A stretch of DNA of 6,444 nucleotides. It comes from Chloroflexota bacterium. GTDB lineage: Bacteria; Chloroflexota; UBA4733. Both the position numbers and the translations under genes were made by a program. The number at the start of each line of letters is the position of its first letter. The stretch's first letter is position 1. This document shows, piece by piece, positions 1 through 6,020 of this stretch. The stretch is taken from the NCBI GenBank assembly GCA_025980355.1, contig JAICXR010000203.1, positions 1 through 6,444 on the forward strand, read 5' to 3'. The notes below the pieces were generated by a model, which was not told the DNA's origin, did not search any database, and was given only the letters and a program-made list of their open reading frames with translations.

Positions 1-1
1 G

Positions 2-1087
2 GGCTCGTTAGTCGCGGTCGTCCTCGCCATCGCGGCGACCTGGATCTTCCGGCTCGATCAGCACGGCATCGCGGTGGTCGGGAACGTCCAGGCCGGCTTC
101 CCCGCCCTGCGCTTCCCGTCCGTCGCGCCGGCCACCATCGGGAAACTCGTGGCGACCGCGGCGTCCATGTTCGTGGTGATCGTGGCCCAGAGCGCCGCCA
201 CCTCCCGCAGCTTCGCCCAGAAGCACGACGAGTCGTTCGACGAGAACCGCGACCTGGTCGGCCTCGCCGTCGCCAACGCCCTGGCCGGGCTATCGAGTAG
301 CTTCGTGGTGAACGGCAGCCCGACGAAGACGGCCGTCGTGGACGCCGCCGGTGGCCGCACGCAGGTGGCGCAGTTGACGACCGCGGTCGTCACGCTGTTG
401 GTCGTCCTGTTTGCCACCGGGCTCATCGCCCACTTGCCGAATGCGGCGCTGGCCGCGATCGTCTTCCTGATCGGCGCCCGCCTGATCGACCTCCGGTCCC
501 TCCGCAACATCTTCCGGTTCCGCATGGCGACATTCGCCGTCGCGGTCGCCACGCTGCTCGCCGTGGTCTTCCTCGGCGTCGAGCGCGGGATCTTCCTCGC
601 CATCGGCCTATCGATCCTCGACCACCTGCAGCGGGAGTACCATCCCAAGGATGTCGTCCTGAGCTCTTCCCAGGGTCGCTGGCAGGCGCGGCGGGCCGCC
701 CCCGGGCTGCAATCGGCGCCCGGTCTCCTCATCTATCGCTTCCAGGCTCCGCTCTTCTTCGCCAACGCCGACTACTTCGCCCATCGCCTGCAAACGCTCG
801 TCCAGGGAGCCCCCTCGCCGGTGCGCCGGCTCGTACTCGACCTGGTCAGCGTGGACGACATCGACTACTCGGCCGGCCTGGTGCTCCTGGCGACGCTGAC
901 CCGCCTGCAGCAGGACGGGGTCGCGATCGCCCTGGCCCAGGCCGAGGACGTCCGGCCCGCCCTCGACCGCCTCGGCATTACCGCACGCATCGGGGCGGGA
1001 CGGATCTACGCCTCGGTGCAAGAGGCGGTGGATGCCTTTCGCGACGACCAGGCGCCGGCGCCGGTGACGACGGCGGGCCCGCCGTGA
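2..1087 (+). CDS. SulP/SLC26-family anion transporter with STAS domain, 3' part (5' end outside window)
   Basis: SulP proteins are inner-membrane carriers for sulfate, bicarbonate or other anions. The visible 361 residues begin inside the membrane domain; the frame is open from base 2, so the true start is upstream, and GTG at 74 is an internal valine. Residues 70-125 carry the conserved SulP stretch: a charged loop (KHDESFDENRDLVG), then GLAVANALAGL and NGSPTKTAV, where substrate-site helices lie. Two or three more hydrophobic segments follow (about 125-150, 153-165 and 180-205). From about residue 241 comes a soluble STAS domain (LLIYRFQAPLFFANA, then DIDYSAGLVLLATL near 286-299), which in this family faces the cytoplasm and affects transport and assembly. 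The tail is Ala/Pro-rich. The family call is firm; the substrate cannot be read. The stop codon lies in a GC-rich hairpin. Confidence 0.93.
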   Translation, partial: GSLVAVVLAIAATWIFRLDQHGIAVVGNVQAGFPALRFPSVAPATIGKLVATAASMFVVIVAQSAATSRSFAQKHDESFDENRDLVGLAVANALAGLSSSFVVNGSPTKTAVVDAAGGRTQVAQLTTAVVTLLVVLFATGLIAHLPNAALAAIVFLIGARLIDLRSLRNIFRFRMATFAVAVATLLAVVFLGVERGIFLAIGLSILDHLQREYHPKDVVLSSSQGRWQARRAAPGLQSAPGLLIYRFQAPLFFANADYFAHRLQTLVQGAPSPVRRLVLDLVSVDDIDYSAGLVLLATLTRLQQDGVAIALAQAEDVRPALDRLGITARIGAGRIYASVQEAVDAFRDDQAPAPVTTAGPP

Positions 1088-1093
1088 CCGGCG
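1059..1093 (+). repeat. Nested GC-rich inverted repeat over the SulP stop codon
   Basis: The inner part, ACGGCGGGCCCGCCGT at 1070-1085, is a perfect 16-base palindrome. It is framed by outer arms CGCCGGT (1059-1065) and ACCGGCG (1087-1093), which are also exact reverse complements. Between inner and outer arms lie GACG on the left and a single G on the right. As RNA this would be a 7-bp stem, an asymmetric internal loop, a 6-bp stem and a GGCC tetraloop, with the TGA stop (1085-1087) inside. No T-run follows, so it is not a standard intrinsic terminator. It may stabilise the 3' end or promote weak termination, or be a by-product of high GC. Confidence 0.6.
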
Positions 1094-1165
1094 GCCAGCG
1101 GCGGCTGGGGCCGGCGTACCGGCGCGTACCGTCCGGGCGGGCCCGCCGCCTCGACAGGAAAGATG

Positions 1166-1174
1166 AAAGGGGAA
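1166..1174 (+). promoter_or_regulatory. Shine-Dalgarno site for the small membrane protein
   Basis: AAAGGGGAA sits six bases (from the end of AGGGG) before the GTG at 1179. It decides the start in favour of this GTG over ATG 1305, which would lose the first membrane helix, and over the overlapping out-of-frame ATG at 1163. Confidence 0.7.
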
Positions 1175-1178
1175 CGCC

Positions 1179-1613
1179 GTGGCACGACCGTCGGTACGCG
1201 GAGCAGGCAGGAGGTGGACGCCGGCGCCCGAGCGCCTCGTCACCGCCGTGGCGCTGGCCCAGGGCGGCTATTTCGCTCTCACCGGCCTCTGGCCGCTGGT
1301 CAGCATGCGCACGTTCGAACGCATCACCGGCCCCAAGGTCGACCGCTGGCTGGTCCAAACGGTGGGCGTCCTCGTGCTGGCGGTCGGCGCGTCGCTCGGG
1401 CTCGCCGGGGCGCGCCGCCGGGTGACGCCGGAACTGGCGCTCCTGGCCGCCGGCAGCGCCGCCGGCCTGGCCGCGATCGACATCATCTACGTCGCCCGGC
1501 GGCGCATCGCCCCGGTGTACCTGTTGGATGCGCTGGCCGAAGGGGCACTGCTCCTCGGCTGGGCGGCTGGCTGGGCCGCCCGGCGGCGGACGGGCGCCGA
1601 TGGCCGTCGCTGA
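1179..1613 (+). CDS. Small four-helix integral membrane protein, function unknown
   Basis: The product has 144 residues. After a basic N-terminal arm (residues 1-18) there are four hydrophobic segments at about 20-40, 60-78, 85-103 and 112-132, joined by short Arg-rich loops (ARRRV, ARRR), and the chain ends in a basic tail. The most distinctive part is the loop between helices 1 and 2, with FERITGPKVDRWLVQTVG (residues 46-63), which looks like a conserved family signature; I recall similar TGPK-x-D-x-WLV motifs only in uncharacterised membrane proteins. No catalytic motif or cofactor site is visible. Codon use matches a real high-GC gene, with G/C at most third positions. It lies 91 bases behind the SulP gene on the same strand, so co-transcription is possible, though the hairpin at the SulP stop may separate them. 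No function is assigned. Confidence 0.8.
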   Translation: MARPSVRGAGRRWTPAPERLVTAVALAQGGYFALTGLWPLVSMRTFERITGPKVDRWLVQTVGVLVLAVGASLGLAGARRRVTPELALLAAGSAAGLAAIDIIYVARRRIAPVYLLDALAEGALLLGWAAGWAARRRTGADGRR

Positions 1614-1621
1614 GGGGCGGA

Positions 1622-1635
1622 CGGGCCGCGGCCCG
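1622..1635 (+). repeat. GC palindrome just after the small membrane protein gene
   Basis: CGGGCCGCGGCCCG is a perfect 14-base palindrome starting nine bases after the stop at 1613. As RNA it gives a 5-bp stem with a CGCG loop. No T-run follows, so a role as terminator is only possible. Confidence 0.4.
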
Positions 1636-1706
1636 GCGGGTTAGATCGCCACCGACCGGCAGTACCGCTCGTGATCCTCCCGCCATCCATCGAGTAGAGG
1701 CTCCTT

Positions 1707-1760
1707 TTGGCATGCTTTTTGCCCGGGTGCTTTTCTGCTGACCTTGGATCACAAAGGAGA
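1707..1760 (+). promoter_or_regulatory. Leader of the ABC importer operon: T-rich patch, weak promoter candidate and strong ribosome binding site
   Basis: This is the most T-rich stretch on the left side of the window. TTGGCA at 1707-1712 matches a -35 box at five of six positions. The best -10 at 18 bases' spacing, TTTTCT (1731-1736), matches only three of six, so the promoter is tentative. TGCTTTT occurs twice (1713-1719 and 1728-1734), 15 bases apart, and could be a protein-binding site. AAAGGAGA at 1753-1760 is a strong Shine-Dalgarno site and fixes the binding-protein start at GTG 1767. The rest of the 153-base gap shows only the GC palindrome listed separately. Confidence 0.4.
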
Positions 1761-1766
1761 AGACCC

Positions 1767-3431
1767 GTGCTACGTCGACGCCTGTACTTCACGTCGCTGG
1801 TCCTGATCATGGCGCTCTCGGGCTGCGGCAATAACGGCAGCGCGGCCTCCAGCAGCGCCGGCTCGGCCACGGGCACCGTCACGGCCGCGACGTCCGCCGC
1901 CACCACCTCACCGTCATCGACGGCCGCCTCGACGACCTCGGCCGCAACGGCCTCTTCGGCGGCGACCACATCGGCCGCGTCATCGACGACCTCGGCGTCA
2001 CCGACGTCAACGGCGTCGACGGCCGCCACCAGCTCACCCGCTTCCGCCTCGTCGACAGCGAGCGGCTCCTCCAACGCGGCCGCCTCGGCCTCGACGGGAT
2101 CGTCCGCCGGCAGTTCCACGGCGACCTCCGGGAGCGCCAGCGGCGCGGCGACGGGGAGTACCACCGCCGCCGCCCTCACCGTCCCGGCCGACCTCCAGCA
2201 CTGCAACGCCACCGGCACCGTCACCTACATGTTCTGGGGCGACAAAGGGGAGAAGGCGGAGCAGGACGCCGACGTGCAGCTCGCCGAGAAGGCCTGCCCC
2301 GGCCTGCATGTGACCGAGATCTGGGACCAGGGCAACTATGACAATGACCTGGCCACCAAGATCGGCTCCGGCAACGCGCCGGACGTCTTCCAAATCGACG
2401 CGGTCAAATACCTCAAGCAGTACGTGGCCCAGGGAGCGCTGGCCAACCTCGACCCATATATTCAGCGGGATAACCTGAACCTCAGCAACATCTACTGGCC
2501 GGCCTGCCTGCCCGAGGCCAGCTATCAGGGCCACGTCTGGGGCCTGGAGCGCGACTGCGGCAATCAGGGCGTGCTGTTCTACAACAAGGACATGTTCGAC
2601 GCCAAGAAGGTCGCCTATCCGACCGATAATTGGACCTACGACGACCTCGCCAAGGCCGCCGCGGCACTGAGCGGCAACTACGCCCTACCGACCGACTCCA
2701 CCTCGCGCCTACGCTTCGGCTACGCCCTGAATCAGGATGACTACCGCATCAACCAGTACATGTGGGACTGGGGCGGCGACTGGCTGAGCGAAGACCTGAA
2801 GACCTGTACGATGACCAGCCAGCCGGCACAGGCGGCGTTCACCTGGTTTATTAACCTGGCCTACCAGCAGCACGGCGCCCCCACGGCGACCCAGGCGGCG
2901 GCGGCCGGCGACTACGTCGGCGGGTTCCGCGACCAGCACTACGCGATGACCTTCGCCGGCCCCTGGGCCCTCGACTACATGGTCAAGCCCAGCTCCTACA
3001 CCGGCGTCTCCGCGCCGACGTTCCACTGGGGCGCCGTGCTCACGCCGAAAGGGCCGGGCGGCAGCCAGGCCCTGGTGGACAGCAGCCTTGAGGTGATCTC
3101 CGCGAAGTCGTCGAACAAGGACGCCGCCTGGTGGCTCTCCCGCTTCCTGACCGAAGGGCCGGGCGGCGCGCTGGAAGGGGAATACGGCATCGGCATCCCG
3201 GCCGCCATGGCGGTCGCCAACTCCCCGTCCGTCAAGAATGAGTACGGCCCCCTGTACGACCTGTTCACCCAGGCCCTCAAGAACGGCCGCGTCATGCGCA
3301 CCGTGCCCCAGTACACCAAGTTCTGGGACACCGTGAACACCGACCTGACGCCGATGTGGAAGAACCAGGAAAGCGTGGCCGCCGCGACGGCCAAAGCCTG
3401 CCAGGATGTAGCACCATTGCTGCCGAAGTGA
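1767..3431 (+). CDS. Lipoprotein solute-binding protein of a CUT1-type ABC importer
   Basis: This 554-residue protein captures a solute outside the membrane and delivers it to the two permeases encoded next. GTG 1767 is chosen as start because AAAGGAGA lies seven bases upstream; TTG 1707 would bury the signal. Residues 1-20 are a lipoprotein signal peptide: basic MLRRR, a hydrophobic core, and lipobox LSGC with Cys20 as the acylated residue. Residues 21-136 are almost purely Ser, Thr, Ala and Gly, a long flexible tether. The binding domain starts near 150 with GTVTYMFWGDKGE and has typical family 1 (SBP_bac_1) features: GSGNAPDVFQ at 200-209, then KYLKQYVAQGALANLDPYI, an NKDMF segment, and FAGPWALDYM from 396. 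Length without the tether fits the family. Six cysteines (146, 177, 247, 264, 347, 545) could pair. The ligand is probably a sugar or polyol, by neighbourhood and family only. The gap to the next gene is 30 bases. Confidence 0.92.
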   Translation: MLRRRLYFTSLVLIMALSGCGNNGSAASSSAGSATGTVTAATSAATTSPSSTAASTTSAATASSAATTSAASSTTSASPTSTASTAATSSPASASSTASGSSNAAASASTGSSAGSSTATSGSASGAATGSTTAAALTVPADLQHCNATGTVTYMFWGDKGEKAEQDADVQLAEKACPGLHVTEIWDQGNYDNDLATKIGSGNAPDVFQIDAVKYLKQYVAQGALANLDPYIQRDNLNLSNIYWPACLPEASYQGHVWGLERDCGNQGVLFYNKDMFDAKKVAYPTDNWTYDDLAKAAAALSGNYALPTDSTSRLRFGYALNQDDYRINQYMWDWGGDWLSEDLKTCTMTSQPAQAAFTWFINLAYQQHGAPTATQAAAAGDYVGGFRDQHYAMTFAGPWALDYMVKPSSYTGVSAPTFHWGAVLTPKGPGGSQALVDSSLEVISAKSSNKDAAWWLSRFLTEGPGGALEGEYGIGIPAAMAVANSPSVKNEYGPLYDLFTQALKNGRVMRTVPQYTKFWDTVNTDLTPMWKNQESVAAATAKACQDVAPLLPK

Positions 3432-3444
3432 CGGCGGCCGACGT

Positions 3445-3452
3445 GAGAAGGG
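3445..3452 (+). promoter_or_regulatory. Shine-Dalgarno site of the first permease
   Basis: GAGAAGGG ends nine bases before ATG 3462 and supports that start. Confidence 0.6.
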
Positions 3453-3461
3453 CGTAAGCGC

Positions 3462-4439
3462 ATGGCCGCCATCCCAGCCCCGGCAACCGGTAAGCCCGCC
3501 GGCAGCGAACGCCGGCGCGAGGGCTGGTGGGGCTTCGGCTTCACCACGATCTGGATCATCGGGTTCCTGATCTTCGCGCTGTTCCCCCTGGCCATGGCCG
3601 TCTACATCAGCTTCACCAACTGGGCGCCGATCGCCGGTCCGTTCTGGGAGGCGCACACGGTCGGCGTCCAGAACTACGCCACCTTCCTGAGCGACCCGCT
3701 GTTCTGGCAGTCGATCGGCAACACGCTCTACTACGCCGTCGGCACGGTGGCCGTCATCAACGTGGTCGCGCTGCCGATGGCGCTCCTCTTGAACCAGCCG
3801 CTGCGCGGCCTCAACATCTACCGCACCATCTTCTATCTGCCGGCGATCATGCCGGCGGTGGCGACGGCGCTGATCTTTCGCCTGCTCTTCTTGCCCGGCG
3901 GCGGGCTGGTGAGCTTCGTCCTCACCGCCCTCGGCATCCAGTGCAACCCGGCCGAATTGACCTGCAACCCGGCCGACTGGCTGAACAACCCGCACCTGAC
4001 CATGCCGGTCGTGATCATCATGGCGGCGTGGGGCGTCGGCCAGCCGCTGCTGATCTACCTGGCGGGGCTGCAGGGCGTCGATCGCGGCTACTACGAGGCG
4101 GCGGCGCTGGACGGCGCGAGCCGGTTCCAACTCTTCCGGCACGTCAGCCTACCCCTGCTGACCCCGGCGATCTTCTTCAACATCGTCACCGGCCTGATCG
4201 GCGGCTTCCAGGAGTTCACCAAGTTCGTGATCTTCGCCGGCGGCGCCAGCAGCACCGGCGGCCCCGGCAACTCCCTGCTCACCACCTTCTGGTATGTCTA
4301 CCTCGACGGCTTCCACTATCAGAAGATGGGCCTCGCCACGGCGATGGCCTTCGGACTCTTCGCCCTCATCCTCATCTGCACCTTGATCAACTTCTGGGGA
4401 CAAAGGCGCTGGGTGTACTACCAGGCGGAACGGCGGTAA
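3462..4439 (+). CDS. ABC importer permease, MalF/UgpA-like
   Basis: This is one half of the membrane channel, 325 residues. A cytoplasmic arm (1-23) leads into helix 1 (about 25-48, ending FPLAMAVYISFTNW), and about six hydrophobic segments are visible, as expected for a CUT1 permease. The EAA loop, which docks the ATPase, is intact: Glu212-Ala-Ala, Gly218, and Leu230-Pro231 (YYEAAALDGASRFQLF, then RHVSLPLLTP). Just before the helix leading to the EAA loop, the outer loop holds a repeated unit, CNPAELT then CNPADWL (residues 161-174), backed by a 14-base direct repeat. The C-terminus ends RRWVYYQAERR, usual for this subfamily. It lies 30 bases after the binding-protein gene and 3 bases before the second permease, so the three genes are one operon. 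The relatives named give fold and role; the substrate is not determined. Confidence 0.95.
   Translation: MAAIPAPATGKPAGSERRREGWWGFGFTTIWIIGFLIFALFPLAMAVYISFTNWAPIAGPFWEAHTVGVQNYATFLSDPLFWQSIGNTLYYAVGTVAVINVVALPMALLLNQPLRGLNIYRTIFYLPAIMPAVATALIFRLLFLPGGGLVSFVLTALGIQCNPAELTCNPADWLNNPHLTMPVVIIMAAWGVGQPLLIYLAGLQGVDRGYYEAAALDGASRFQLFRHVSLPLLTPAIFFNIVTGLIGGFQEFTKFVIFAGGASSTGGPGNSLLTTFWYVYLDGFHYQKMGLATAMAFGLFALILICTLINFWGQRRWVYYQAERR
3942..3983 (+). repeat. In-frame 21-base tandem duplication inside the first permease gene
   Basis: TGCAACCCGGCCGA occurs at 3942-3955 and 3963-3976, exactly 21 bases apart. It encodes C-N-P-A-E followed by C-N-P-A-D. The last seven bases of each unit differ, so the duplication is either old or coincidental. 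Confidence 0.7.
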
Positions 4440-4442
4440 ACG

Positions 4443-5405
4443 ATGGCCATCTCCTCCGGCCCCACGGCCTCGCACCTCGGCGCCGCGGCGGCGCCGTCGC
4501 CCGCCATCGGCACGGCGGCAACGCAGGCGGCCGGCCGGCCGCGCCACGTCACCGAGCGCGTCATTGCCTACGCCGCGGTCTGGATCATCTGCTTGGTGTC
4601 GCTCTTCCCGCTCTACTGGATGTTCGAGAACTCGCTGCGCCCCGGCAGCGACGCCGACTCCACGGTCCGCTTCTGGCCGGAGAGCTTCACCTGGAGCAAC
4701 TATCCCCACATGTGGAATGCCCTGGCCTACCCGTTCGGCGTCTTCCTGATCAACAGCTTCGGCATGTGTATCCTCGTGACGGTGGGCACGGTCGTCTCCT
4801 GCGCCCTGGTCGCCTACGGTTTCGCCCGCTTCCGTTTCTGGGGACGCGACGTGCTCTTCGGCGTGGTGATCAGCACCATGATGATCCCCTACGCCATCAT
4901 GATGATTCCCCAGTACGCCCTCTTCGTGAACATCTTCCACTGGAGCAGCGGCGGCCGGCTCTTCGGCTACCAGAATCTCGTCCAGTTCCTGCCTCAGATC
5001 GTGCCGGCCTTCTTCGGCTCGCCGATCTTCATCTTCCTGCTGCGCCAGTTCATCCTGAGCATCCCCTACGACCTGGATGAAGCGGCCAAAGTGGACGGCG
5101 CGGGCCCTTTCCGGACCTTCTGGACGATCATCGTCCCCGAGCTGCGTCCGGCGCTGGCGACGGTGACGGTGCTCACCTTCATCGGCAAGTGGAACGACTT
5201 CCTGGGGCCGCTCATCTACTTGCAGGACCCGCGCAACTGGACGATCGAGCTGGCGCTGAACGGCTTCGTCGGCCGCTACGGCGTCACCGTCTTCAACCTC
5301 CAGATGGCGGCCGCCCTGATGTCGATGCTGCCGATCGCGATCATCTACTTCATCGCCTCCAAGCAGATCATCCAGGGCATCACGCTCAGCGGGGTGAAGG
5401 GGTAG
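4443..5405 (+). CDS. ABC importer permease, MalG/UgpE-like
   Basis: This is the second channel subunit, 320 residues, expected to pair with the MalF-like subunit just upstream. The N-terminal arm (1-36) is rich in Ala, Ser and Gly, longer than I would expect and probably disordered. Helix 1 follows (about 40-60, ICLVSLFPLYWMFENSL). Further typical landmarks are NYPHMWNALAYPFG, LINSFG, YGFARFRFWG, MMIPYAIMMIPQY and LPQIVPAFFGSP. The ATPase-docking EAA loop is intact: Glu213-Ala-Ala, Gly219, ending IIVPELRP. The end, GITLSGVKG, is the standard terminus of this subfamily. Its ATG lies only three bases after the upstream stop (TAAACGATG) with at best a weak GGCGG site, so translation is probably coupled to the first permease. 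No ATPase, hydrolase or regulator follows; the next genes are on the other strand. Confidence 0.95.
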   Translation: MAISSGPTASHLGAAAAPSPAIGTAATQAAGRPRHVTERVIAYAAVWIICLVSLFPLYWMFENSLRPGSDADSTVRFWPESFTWSNYPHMWNALAYPFGVFLINSFGMCILVTVGTVVSCALVAYGFARFRFWGRDVLFGVVISTMMIPYAIMMIPQYALFVNIFHWSSGGRLFGYQNLVQFLPQIVPAFFGSPIFIFLLRQFILSIPYDLDEAAKVDGAGPFRTFWTIIVPELRPALATVTVLTFIGKWNDFLGPLIYLQDPRNWTIELALNGFVGRYGVTVFNLQMAAALMSMLPIAIIYFIASKQIIQGITLSGVKG

Positions 5406-5486
5406 CAGACGACGCCGGTTGGACCAACGCTGTAAGATACAGGGACAGGGTTTGTTCCGGGGGCATAGGTGGAATTCGTCAGCATT

Positions 5487-5618
5487 GGCGAGTTGCTGGC
5501 AGTGGAAAACCGCCGTCTCCGGGACAATGCGGGGTCCAATGAGTAACTGCTCGGCAGTGACTTCGTCCAAGCGCCCCCTGTGCAACCACTCTTGGATTTC
5601 CGCCTGCTGGTCAGGCAG
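5487..5618 (-). pseudogene. Truncated HEPN-domain protein (N-terminal remnant of the toxin-type partner)
   Basis: Read on the minus strand in the frame overlapping the end of the nucleotidyltransferase gene, about 44 residues match the start of a HEPN domain: LPDQQAEIQEWLHRGR, then LDEVTAEQLL, then a Pro, and AVFHCQQLA. Canonical HEPN proteins read roughly W-L-x-x-A-x-x-D-L-x-x-A-x-x-L-L, later FHCQQAAEKALKA. After HCQQLA the match stops in all three frames, so helices 3 and later, including the RNase motif R-x4-6-H near the C-terminus, are absent. There is no good start codon; the nearest in frame is TTG 5666, inside the upstream gene. No stop occurs at the break, and the frame runs on antisense through the permease gene only because the DNA is GC-rich. 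The MNT-then-HEPN order is that of known pairs. The identification rests on a short motif match. Confidence 0.6.
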
Positions 5619-6000
5619 TATACAGCAGCTTCCCCTCGCGTCGTACGGTGGCGGGCAACGACGCAACCACGGTCAGACGGCTTCGAAAGTATTCCGGAGT
5701 CATGACAAGGAGGTCGACAGACGCGCCGACGCCAAACAGCGCCCTATATCCCTCGCACCGAAGGCGATAGATCTGGTCCCGCGGCGTCTCGATGATCAGC
5801 AACATATCATAGTCACTATCCGCGACCGCGTCGCCTCGCGCCCGCGAACCGAAGAGGTAAACGTACTGCGGATGCAAAGTATGGACCAGACGGCGCACGA
5901 TCTCCTTTAGTGTCAAGTCGTCGGTCGACGTCAACGCCGTACTTGCGGCTAGCTCCGGCCTAAAAGCTTCCTGGGCCAAACCCACGCCTCGGCTTATCAT
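5611..6000 (-). CDS. MNT-type minimal nucleotidyltransferase (antitoxin-like)
   Basis: This 129-residue protein carries a complete active site of the polymerase-beta fold: Gly51-Ser52, ten residues, Asp63-Tyr-Asp65 (within YLFGSRARGD and DSDYDMLLI), and a third acidic residue, Asp96, in VDLLV. This is the GSx10DxD signature of MNT antitoxins. In the characterised MntA-HepT pair such an enzyme adds AMP to a tyrosine of the HEPN RNase and silences it; that activity is inferred here from the family. The domain core starts near residue 28 (LTLKEIVRRLV), so the first ~27 residues are an extra N-terminal arm. ATG 6000 is chosen because AGGGG (6009-6013, minus strand) lies eight bases upstream; GTG and TTG codons at residues 6 and 8 are alternatives. 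Its 3' end overlaps the HEPN remnant. Base composition is visibly lower in GC than in the flanking genes, suggesting transfer. Confidence 0.88.
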   Translation of the reverse strand: MISRGVGLAQEAFRPELAASTALTSTDDLTLKEIVRRLVHTLHPQYVYLFGSRARGDAVADSDYDMLLIIETPRDQIYRLRCEGYRALFGVGASVDLLVMTPEYFRSRLTVVASLPATVRREGKLLYTA

Positions 6001-6010
6001 GCCTTCATCC

Positions 6011-6020
6011 CCTAGCTAGG
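6011..6020. repeat. Perfect palindrome beside the MNT ribosome binding site
   Basis: CCTAGCTAGG reads the same on both strands and overlaps the AGGGG Shine-Dalgarno site of the nucleotidyltransferase gene by three bases. It could be an autoregulatory operator, but at ten bases chance is possible. Confidence 0.3.

Noticed and set aside
1084..1425. A plus-strand frame starting with GTG overlapping the SulP stop
   Set aside because: It is Arg/Ser/Trp-rich without hydrophobic segments and overlaps the better-supported membrane protein in another frame; the GTGA overlap lies in a palindrome and is not evidence for a start.
1827..2174. The Ser/Thr/Ala-coding stretch as a satellite or CRISPR-like repeat
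   Set aside because: There is no regular period or spacer; repeats are short and irregular, and the frame is kept throughout, so it is a low-complexity protein linker.
2709..4142. A 477-codon open frame on the minus strand, antisense to the binding protein and first permease
   Set aside because: The composition is that of a GC shadow (Arg, Asp, Gly, Val, Gln), with no domain or ribosome binding site; the plus-strand genes are clear family members.
3527..5080. A 517-codon plus-strand frame overlapping both permeases
   Set aside because: It is an Arg/Pro/His-rich out-of-frame translation of two well-supported permease genes.
5418..5428. GTTGGACCAAC after the second permease as an operon terminator
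   Set aside because: It can form only a 4-bp stem with a 3-base loop and no T-run follows; no convincing terminator was found between the importer and the convergent MNT/HEPN genes.
4149..5666. A 505-codon open frame on the minus strand, antisense to both permeases
   Set aside because: Its first part is the HEPN remnant; beyond 5487 it is rich in Asp, Glu, Arg, His and Gly, as expected from the complement of GC-rich coding DNA, and has no recognisable domain.
5419..5910. A 163-codon plus-strand frame opposite the nucleotidyltransferase gene
   Set aside because: The minus-strand product has a complete nucleotidyltransferase active site, while this frame has no recognisable motif or ribosome binding site.
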